Source: Burkholderiales bacterium
Lineage (GTDB): Bacteria > Pseudomonadota > Gammaproteobacteria > Burkholderiales > Burkholderiaceae_E
Direction: 5' to 3'
Assembly: GCA_005798775.1 (NCBI GenBank)
Contig: SYIM01000285.1
Coordinates: 1-32,990 of the forward strand
DNA length: 32,990 nt
The notes beneath the pieces were generated by a model. It had not been told where the DNA came from and did no database searches. It saw only the letters and a program-made list of their open reading frames with translations. This document shows, piece by piece, positions 26,459 to 32,990 of the stretch (positions are counted from its first letter, which is position 1; each line of letters opens with the position of its first letter). The translations under genes and the position numbers were made by a program.

Positions 26459-27904
26459 ATGAACCTCGCCGATGCGCTCGACATCCACGCCAGAGCGCGT
26501 CCGAGTCACCCCGCGCTGATTGAGGGTAACCAGGAGCTGACGCATGCGCAGTTCGCGCACCGGGTACGTCGCATGGCGGCGTGGCTGCACGGTCAGGCGC
26601 TGCCGGCTGGGCAACCGGTGGGTGTCTGCTTGCGCGACACGACGCAGCACGTCGTGGCGCTGTATGCCATGGCACGGGCCGGTATCGCCATCTTGCCGAT
26701 GGATGTGCGTTGGACTGTCCAGGAGCAGTGCAATGTGGCGTCGCATTTCGGCGCCTGTCTTGTGCTGATCGAGCCTGACATGGCGCTGTTGCCTGGCTTG
26801 CGCTGTATGCAGCCTGGGGAATCCGATGAGGTGGGCATCGTCTTCGCCTCCGATGCCAAAGCGCCGTTCGTGCTGTCGCTTTCGTCCGGCACCAGCGGGC
26901 GGCCCAAGGGGCCACTGATTGAGCATCGGCACTTTCTGGCGCGGTTTCGCACCCATTGGATCAATCTCGGCCTGAATGGCCGGGATCGTTTCATCTGTGC
27001 CACGCCACTGTACTTTGGCGGTGGCCGCACGTTTGCGATGTCGGTGCTGTTTTCCGGCGGCACGCTAATCCTCAAGCCGCCACCCTGCGCGCCGCAGGAC
27101 CTCATCACTTGCGTGGCGTCCGAGCAGGCGACCAGCCTGTTCCTCGTGCCCACGCAATTACGCCGCCTGCTGGCGCTCGATGACGCCGCGCTCGCGCCGC
27201 TGCAGGGGCTGAACCTGCTGTTTTCCTCCGGCGCGCCGCTTTCGCCTGCGGAGCGCGTAGCGATCCGCGACCGGCTCTGCCCGCGCTTTTTCGAGTACTA
27301 CGCTTCGACCGAGGGGGGTGGGATCTCGCTGCTTACGCCTGATGACATCGCCACTCATGGGCAGACGGTGGGCCGCCCCGTCTTCGCTGTGGAAGTCGAA
27401 GTGGTAGATGCGCAGGACCGAACCTTGCCGCCTGGTGAAACTGGCCTGCTGCGCTATCGCGGCCCTGCTTGTGCCACTGCCTATCATTGCGATTCCGATG
27501 CTTCGGCCGAGGCCTTTCGACAGGGATGGTTCTATCCTGGTGACCTCGCTTCCTTGGATGCTGATGGCTTCGTGACGATCTGCGGACGCCAGAAGGACAT
27601 GATCATCCGCGCGGGTATCAACATCTACCCCTCTGACATCGAGGCTGCGTTGAACGCGCACCCCGCGGTCGCCGAAAGTGCCGTCCTGGGCTGGCCCTCG
27701 CGAGACTTCGGTGAGGAGATCGCGGCCTTTGTTCTGCTCACCGCACCCTGTGAGCCCGAGGCGCTGCTGGCCCATGTACGCGCGCTCTTGCCACGGCCGA
27801 AATGGCCGCGTGCCGTGTTTGTCGTCAGCGAGTTGCCGCGCAACAGCGGCGGCAAGGTTCTGAAGCGCGAACTCTCGCAGCGCCTGACGCCACCGGAGCT
27901 TTGA
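26459..27904 (+). CDS. class I adenylate-forming enzyme / AMP-dependent acyl-CoA synthetase
   Basis: SLSSGTSGRPKGPLIEH, FEYYASTEGGGIS, GWFYPGDLASLDADGFVTICGRQKDMIIRAGINIYPSDIEAAL, NSGGKVLKREL. Confidence 0.93.
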   Translation: MNLADALDIHARARPSHPALIEGNQELTHAQFAHRVRRMAAWLHGQALPAGQPVGVCLRDTTQHVVALYAMARAGIAILPMDVRWTVQEQCNVASHFGACLVLIEPDMALLPGLRCMQPGESDEVGIVFASDAKAPFVLSLSSGTSGRPKGPLIEHRHFLARFRTHWINLGLNGRDRFICATPLYFGGGRTFAMSVLFSGGTLILKPPPCAPQDLITCVASEQATSLFLVPTQLRRLLALDDAALAPLQGLNLLFSSGAPLSPAERVAIRDRLCPRFFEYYASTEGGGISLLTPDDIATHGQTVGRPVFAVEVEVVDAQDRTLPPGETGLLRYRGPACATAYHCDSDASAEAFRQGWFYPGDLASLDADGFVTICGRQKDMIIRAGINIYPSDIEAALNAHPAVAESAVLGWPSRDFGEEIAAFVLLTAPCEPEALLAHVRALLPRPKWPRAVFVVSELPRNSGGKVLKRELSQRLTPPEL

Positions 27905-28079
27905 ACCTATTCGGCCAGCTTGCCGGCCCGTGTCGCCGCGGCATCACTTCGGCCCAGGCGATCCATCCATCAGCAAGCCCTTCCCAGCGATCAAGAAAAA
28001 GTAGCTGTGGGGCTGCTCGCGCAAACCATTAATCGCGCGTAATCCTCGCGCTGGTATACCCATTTATGCGGGGTAGGCT

Positions 28080-29087
28080 TTAGGGCTGAATCCTGATCAG
28101 TTCGCCGCCGGCTGCGGCCGATCGAACGACCGCGTCCAGCGTGCGGATGTTGTCGAGGATCTGGTCGCTGGTGAAGCGGTAGGGCGCTTCACCAGCAATC
28201 GCAGCGGCCCACGCTTCGAAGTTGCTGCGCACAGTATTGATTGGGGCATAGGATCGAACGTTGCGCTCAAGCGCTGCGTTGCAGTGCGTCAGGTCGCTGG
28301 GCAGTCCTTTATCAACGTTACCGTTTTCCTTGACCTCAACCCAGCCGCCGCTGCCGAAGAAGCTCATTCGGCCGTGAAACGGCGTTGACGACAGGCAGGT
28401 CACAGCACCAGTGATGCCCGATTCAAATTCGATCCAGAGCGAGATATGGTCGGTGCCAGACGCCTCGCGCATTACGCGCGCTGATCGAGCCCGCACGGCG
28501 CGCGGGCGGCCTGCCAGCGATACGAACATATCAGTGAGGTGAATGCCGAGTGCGGTCATGGCCCCGGCTGGCGCGTCGGCCGGGTCGATCCGCCAATTAC
28601 CCGGCGCCATTTTGGCGAACAGGTTATGACTGACGTTGGCCTCGAGGTGCAGCAGCTGACCGAGTTCGCCAGACGTGACCATGCGGCAAGTCTCTTCCAT
28701 GGCGGGCTCGAAACGCCGCTCGTGACCGATTCCCAACACCACCTTCGCGCGCGCGCACGCATCTAAGATACGCTCGGCGCCTGCCGCTGTCAGCGTGAGC
28801 GGCTTTTCGCAGAACAGCTGTTTGCCAGAAGCAACCACAGCAAGCGCTTGCACTTCATGCTGTCGGTGTGGCGTTGCAATCACGACGGCATCAATATCGC
28901 GTCGGGTAAGTACCGCAGCGAGCGAATTGGATAACTCGAGCCCATGGGCCTGCGCAAACTCGGCTGCTGTCGCGGGCGCCACGTCTACGCCGTGCGTCAC
29001 CCGGAAACGGGGGCTTTCTTTCAGACAGGCCACGATCTGACGGCCCCACCATCCGAGGCCGATTACAGCAGTACGTAGCGGATTCAT
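28080..29087 (-). CDS. Gfo/Idh/MocA family oxidoreductase
   Basis: RTAVIGLGWWGRQIV Rossmann motif; LFCEKPLTLTAAGAERIL (EKP motif). Confidence 0.92.
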   Translation of the reverse strand: MNPLRTAVIGLGWWGRQIVACLKESPRFRVTHGVDVAPATAAEFAQAHGLELSNSLAAVLTRRDIDAVVIATPHRQHEVQALAVVASGKQLFCEKPLTLTAAGAERILDACARAKVVLGIGHERRFEPAMEETCRMVTSGELGQLLHLEANVSHNLFAKMAPGNWRIDPADAPAGAMTALGIHLTDMFVSLAGRPRAVRARSARVMREASGTDHISLWIEFESGITGAVTCLSSTPFHGRMSFFGSGGWVEVKENGNVDKGLPSDLTHCNAALERNVRSYAPINTVRSNFEAWAAAIAGEAPYRFTSDQILDNIRTLDAVVRSAAAGGELIRIQP

Positions 29088-29127
29088 CCAGGCTCCTGGA
29101 AGGCTAAAAGCGTTGCTCAGCCGCGTA

Positions 29128-30453
29128 TCAGAAGCGGCCGAGGATGCCGGTTGCGATTCTCGGGAAAATGATGATGAGAAGCAGCGTCAGCATCACGATT
29201 CCGGCGAATGGCAACGCACCGCGAAAAATGTCGGTAATGGTGATGCGCCGATCATCAAGCGTTGCCTTGATGACAAACACAGCAACGCCGAATGGTGGTG
29301 TCAGCAGGCCCACTTCCACTGCAATAGTGGTAATCACGCCCAACCACACCAGATCGATCTTGAAGGCCATGAACAGCGGCAGAAACAGAGGAACCGTGAT
29401 CAGCATGATCGAGGCTGCGTCGATCAAACAACCCAGCATCAGGATGATGCCCAGGTATATCGCAAGCACCACATAGAAATTCGTATCCAGGCCTGTGACC
29501 CACTGCGCAAGCTGCCCCGGAACCGCTGCTACGCCCAGCATCCGGCTGTACATGGTGGCCGTAATGATGAGAAAGCAGATGGTAGCGGTGACGTGTCCCG
29601 TTTCCACCAGCACCTGCCAGAGGCTAGCCCAGGTCAATTTACGGCGCGCTGCGGTGAGCAGAAAGGCACCGAACGCACCGATCGCACCTGCTTCGGTTGG
29701 AGTAAACAAACCGCCATAGATACCGCCAATAACAACGCCAATCAGAAGCAAGATGGGTGAGAGTTTGCGAAGCGCTTCACCCACGCTCATGTCAGCCTGA
29801 TCGGTTCCTGTGCCTAGCGCACCCGCGCGCATCACCGAGTTCGGAATCAGGTAGGCGGCCAGCACAATACCCAGGCAAAACATTAGCGACAGCAATATGC
29901 CCGGGATGACGCCCGCGAGGAACATATCACCAACCGATTGATCGGTCAGTACTGCAAACAGAATGAGCAGCAGGCTGGGCGGAATCAGCATGCCGAGCAG
30001 CGAACTGCCAGCTACGACTCCTACTGCAAAGCGCGGCTGGTAGCCGTGACGGAGCATCTGTGGCACCGACACCTTGGTGAACACCGATGCCGAAGCGATG
30101 CTGACGCCGGTGATCGCTGCAAACAGCGCGTTGGCAGCAACGGTTGCCACGCCAAGCCCACCGCGCAGCCTTCGAAACACGACATTGGCGACTTCATAGG
30201 TATCTTTACCGATATCCGAGATGGATACGAACATACCCATCAGTACGAATAGCGGAATGACGCCAAACACATAGCTTGAGATGCTGTCTGCAACCGCGAG
30301 CAGCAGCAGATTGCTTGCGACCGCGGGATCGCCCTTGATGATCCAGACGCCGAGATACGACACTACGGTGAGCACCACGCCGACATAAACGCCGGCAAGG
30401 AGCAACACCAGCATCCCAAATACCGACAGTGCCGCAATCTCAAAAGGTGTCAC
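29128..30453 (-). CDS. dctM: TRAP transporter large permease (DctM family)
   Basis: LLAGVYVGVVLTVVSYLGVWI, GLFTPTEAGAIGAFGAFLL, 12-TM-like ORF. Confidence 0.92.
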   Translation of the reverse strand: MTPFEIAALSVFGMLVLLLAGVYVGVVLTVVSYLGVWIIKGDPAVASNLLLLAVADSISSYVFGVIPLFVLMGMFVSISDIGKDTYEVANVVFRRLRGGLGVATVAANALFAAITGVSIASASVFTKVSVPQMLRHGYQPRFAVGVVAGSSLLGMLIPPSLLLILFAVLTDQSVGDMFLAGVIPGILLSLMFCLGIVLAAYLIPNSVMRAGALGTGTDQADMSVGEALRKLSPILLLIGVVIGGIYGGLFTPTEAGAIGAFGAFLLTAARRKLTWASLWQVLVETGHVTATICFLIITATMYSRMLGVAAVPGQLAQWVTGLDTNFYVVLAIYLGIILMLGCLIDAASIMLITVPLFLPLFMAFKIDLVWLGVITTIAVEVGLLTPPFGVAVFVIKATLDDRRITITDIFRGALPFAGIVMLTLLLIIIFPRIATGILGRF

Positions 30454-30463
30454 GGGTACAGCC

Positions 30464-30994
30464 TCACTGAGGCGTGAGGTAAATGACTTCGTTGCGGCGC
30501 AAACGGCCGAGTGCGCGACCGAACTGAATCAAAAACTGGATCAGCCCAGCCGCGCAGCCAAGCGCCACCATCAGCTCCAGCGGCCAGGTGGGTGCGGTAA
30601 ACAGCCCTGGATTACCTTTGAAGCTGTTCTCCGTCCAGGCTTCAATCAATCGAGGGATCTGGCCCTCGAGAATGACGCTCATCAGCGCGATTCCAGCGAG
30701 CTGGCCAACTGCATCGAGCGCGTGCCCTACGCGCGGTACCCGGACCATCAGAATACCCAGCAGGGTGTCCGCGCGAATCATTTTGCCCTCGGACATTGCA
30801 TGCGTCAGCTGCAGAAACACAATACCGACGATAGACATCTCAACAATCTCAACAACACCGGGAATCGGTTGTGACCAGATGAACCGCATCGATACGTCCG
30901 CGGTCACCAACATCATCAAACCGAAAATCAGTAGCGTGCCAACGCTGTTGAGACCAGAGATCAGCCGAAGGAACAGTGCGTGGAGGGCTTTCAC
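30464..30994 (-). CDS. dctQ: TRAP transporter small permease (DctQ family)
   Basis: 4-TM-like 176 aa; MFGLMMLVTADVSMRFI-type and VVEIVEMSIVGIVFLQLTHAM motifs; adjacent to dctM. Confidence 0.9.
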   Translation of the reverse strand: MKALHALFLRLISGLNSVGTLLIFGLMMLVTADVSMRFIWSQPIPGVVEIVEMSIVGIVFLQLTHAMSEGKMIRADTLLGILMVRVPRVGHALDAVGQLAGIALMSVILEGQIPRLIEAWTENSFKGNPGLFTAPTWPLELMVALGCAAGLIQFLIQFGRALGRLRRNEVIYLTPQ

Positions 30995-31053
30995 GTTGGC
31001 TCAAACGGTCCATGCGGACACGTTGCAGTGCATGCGGACTGTTGGGTTCAGAG

Positions 31054-32136
31054 TTACTCTTTATCCCATTGACGCGCGATGGGCTGCTTGTTCTGACGCA
31101 TGAAGTCCATATAGGCCGTCAGAATCTGGTCGCCGGACAGACCTTGCTTGTTCAAGCCAGCGGCCCACTCTTTTGCAATATTGGGCATACCTTTGGCCCA
31201 TGCGAGTCGGTCGGCCTCGGACAGGGGAACCACCTTACCCCCTGCGTCGCGGTAACGCTGGGGTGCGGTTGCGCCGACGTCCATCACATAGCCGCCCAGA
31301 ACCTGCCCGAACGTCACCGCTTTGTCCTGCAGGGTTTTCTTCACTTCGTCGGGCAACTTCTTCCAGACGCCAGCGTTGACCGTCATGGCGTAGGCCGTCG
31401 CGCCACCGAGGCGAGCCTGAAGCATGTGCGGACCTGCCTCATGCATCTTCTGGTTGACGACTGCCTCGCCCCACATCAGCACCCCATCGACAATACCGGT
31501 TTTAGTGGCGTTGTAAAACTCGGCAAGATTACTGATTACACCGACCGCGCCAGCGCTCTGCACCCAGCGCAGGTTGAGTCCAATTCCACCGATCTTCATG
31601 CCTTTCAGGTCGGTGAGAGAGTTGATCGGTTTACTTGAAATGATCAGGTAATCATCGCCCACACCTGAGGCACCAAGAAACACCTGACCCTGTTTGGCCC
31701 AGGCTGCCGACATCTGTGGGAAGCTTGCAGTAAGGTGATCCACAGCTTTGGACAGCAGCTTCATGTCGGAAGACGTGAACGGCGTCACGAAGCCGATGTT
31801 GTAGAACGGTACCTTGTCTGCGTGCGCGGGTGTGAGCACGATGCCCATGTCCGCAAGTCCAGTACGAATCGCGTCTAACTCCCCGCCCGGTTTGGCGACG
31901 GTACCTGCAAAAGCCTCATTCCACTTGATGCGGTAATTGGTGCCTGCAAGCGCCTTGTTCACTTCAGGGATGTAGAACTCCTGCAGTTGCTTGACGACGG
32001 CCGCAACCGGCGGAAAGCCGGACACGATTGTCATGTTGATCGTCTGTTGTGCCAGAGCTGACTGGGATAGCACCGTCGCCGACAGGGGCAATGCAGCCGT
32101 TATCGCGAGGCTCGCGATGCGCGAACGTGAAACCAT
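31054..32136 (-). CDS. dctP: TRAP transporter substrate-binding protein (DctP family)
   Basis: Signal peptide; FNNKALAGTNYRIKWNEAF-like region, LKGMKIGGIGLNLRWVQSAGAVGV, GIVDGVLMWGEAV. Confidence 0.9.
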   Translation of the reverse strand: MVSRSRIASLAITAALPLSATVLSQSALAQQTINMTIVSGFPPVAAVVKQLQEFYIPEVNKALAGTNYRIKWNEAFAGTVAKPGGELDAIRTGLADMGIVLTPAHADKVPFYNIGFVTPFTSSDMKLLSKAVDHLTASFPQMSAAWAKQGQVFLGASGVGDDYLIISSKPINSLTDLKGMKIGGIGLNLRWVQSAGAVGVISNLAEFYNATKTGIVDGVLMWGEAVVNQKMHEAGPHMLQARLGGATAYAMTVNAGVWKKLPDEVKKTLQDKAVTFGQVLGGYVMDVGATAPQRYRDAGGKVVPLSEADRLAWAKGMPNIAKEWAAGLNKQGLSGDQILTAYMDFMRQNKQPIARQWDKE

Positions 32137-32424
32137 GGATGTCTCCTCCAGTAGGCCCGATCCTGTTGGCAGACCGGGGTTGTCTGTTCAGTCTCGCTGC
32201 ACTCGGGTGATCGAGCGAAGGCAGAGCTAGGACCGTTTATTTGCCTGTTGACTTGATGTTGTGGACCGAACCGGATTCGATCACTGCCATGCATAGCATG
32301 TCAAGGTCCCGCCAGCCTAGTTTGGACGCTGCTGGGTGAACGGTTACGCTCGTGCGACATCTGTGTAGCCGCTCGAGCGATCTTTGGCTCGAGCATTCAT
32401 GCGAGTTGGCCCAGGGTATCAACA

Positions 32425-32682
32425 CTGAAATCGTCAGTTGACGAGCGGTATCGAAAAATCCTTGAGAAATTCGCACAGCGCCCACCAACGTTCGCTTTGC
32501 CGATCCTCAGAAGGTATGCGAGCCGGTATTTTGGCAAGCCCAGGCAACGCGGCAGCAGTCACGCCGTCTACAAGAGACCCTGGCTGGGAGATCCGAGGGT
32601 GAACATTCAAAACGATAAAGGCAAAGCAAAGACTTTCCAGGTCCGGCAAGTGCTGCTGGCCTTCGAACGTCCAGAAGCATAG
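32425..32682 (+). pseudogene. hicA: HicA-like toxin, degraded (probable start-codon loss plus two compensating indels)
   Basis: LKSSVDERYRKILEK (frame 0), IRTAPTNVRFADPQKVCE (shifted frame), RYFGKPRQRGSSHAVYKRPWLGDPRVNIQNDKGKAKTFQVRQVLLAFERPEA* (frame 0) reconstruct a HicA-family protein; CTG where ATG is expected. Confidence 0.75.
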
Positions 32683-32684
32683 GC

Positions 32685-32990
32685 ATGAGCATCAATCACT
32701 ACACCTACCGGGTTACCTGGTCTGCCAAGAAGAACGAGCACGTTGGACTTTGCGCGGAATTTCCCTCGCTGTCCTGGCTCGCGCCCCCCCCCGAAAAAGC
32801 CCTCTTGGGCATTCGTCGGGTGGTGGCCGATGCGGTGGCCGATATGAAGGTGACCTTGCCCCCGAAAACCGGATCCCTTGCTAAGGCGCTCAAAATGATC
32901 AGCGAGGAGAAAGTAAATCATGGGGACTGGTACGAGGGCGCGGTACGGTCGCTATGCCTGATCAGTCCTGGAGCGGGGTGCGGGCGAAAC
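32685..32990 (+). CDS. hicB: HicB-like antitoxin, N-terminal part (runs off the right edge; divergent after about 32848)
   Basis: MSINHYTYRVTWSAKKNEHVGLCAEFPSLSWLAPPPEKALLGIRRVVADAVADMK resembles HicB N-termini; two nt downstream of the hicA stop. Confidence 0.75.
   Translation, partial: MSINHYTYRVTWSAKKNEHVGLCAEFPSLSWLAPPPEKALLGIRRVVADAVADMKVTLPPKTGSLAKALKMISEEKVNHGDWYEGAVRSLCLISPGAGCGRN

Noticed and set aside
27905-28079. Intergenic region between the AMP-ligase and the Gfo/Idh/MocA gene as a possible terminator or small gene
   Set aside because: The genes converge so a terminator is expected, but I could not find a convincing hairpin with T-tract or a credible ORF.
29113-29760. 215-aa plus-strand ORF opposite dctM
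   Set aside because: Low-complexity, His/Gln/Asp-rich translation antisense to a hydrophobic membrane protein, the expected artefact of complementary codons.
1-32990. CRISPR arrays, rRNA operons, phage structural genes or defence systems
   Set aside because: No regularly spaced repeats, rRNA-like sequence, phage structural motifs or recognisable defence proteins other than the degraded toxin-antitoxin relics.

Overview
The 33 kb window is high-GC and looks like Burkholderiales-type proteobacterial DNA (inferred from the abundance of Bug/TctC, TRAP and Liv-type genes). It is dominated by transporter-plus-catabolism modules separated by decayed accessory DNA. Left to right: (i) a truncated IS1595-type transposase joined to the 3' end of a Bug/TctC gene, then an intact Bug protein, two gene-end remnants abutting near 1640, a VOC dioxygenase-like protein and a sugar-phosphate isomerase/epimerase; (ii) a tightly coupled minus-strand operon, rraA-like, LeuC-like, LeuD-like, PotB-, PotC- and PotD-like, hyuA, hyuB, divergent from a PotA-like ATPase and a GntR/UTRA regulator; (iii) a degenerate patch at about 15.0-16.2 kb with a 20-bp tandem duplication and a frameshifted higB toxin; (iv) a complete Liv-type ABC operon with a REP/BIME-like inverted repeat; (v) a nitrate/sulfonate-type ABC transporter operon with a cysteine hydrolase, acyl-CoA dehydrogenase, amidohydrolase-like protein and AMP-dependent ligase; (vi) a Gfo/Idh/MocA gene and a TRAP transporter on the minus strand; (vii) a degraded hicA with a hicB-like start at the right edge. 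The best candidate for new biology is module (ii): a predicted import, ATP-dependent ring-opening, hydratase/isomerase and retro-aldol pathway whose aconitase-family subunits have lost the usual substrate-binding signatures, with a pair of 6-6-6 inverted repeats at the divergent promoters. No CRISPR array, rRNA or intact tRNA was seen.
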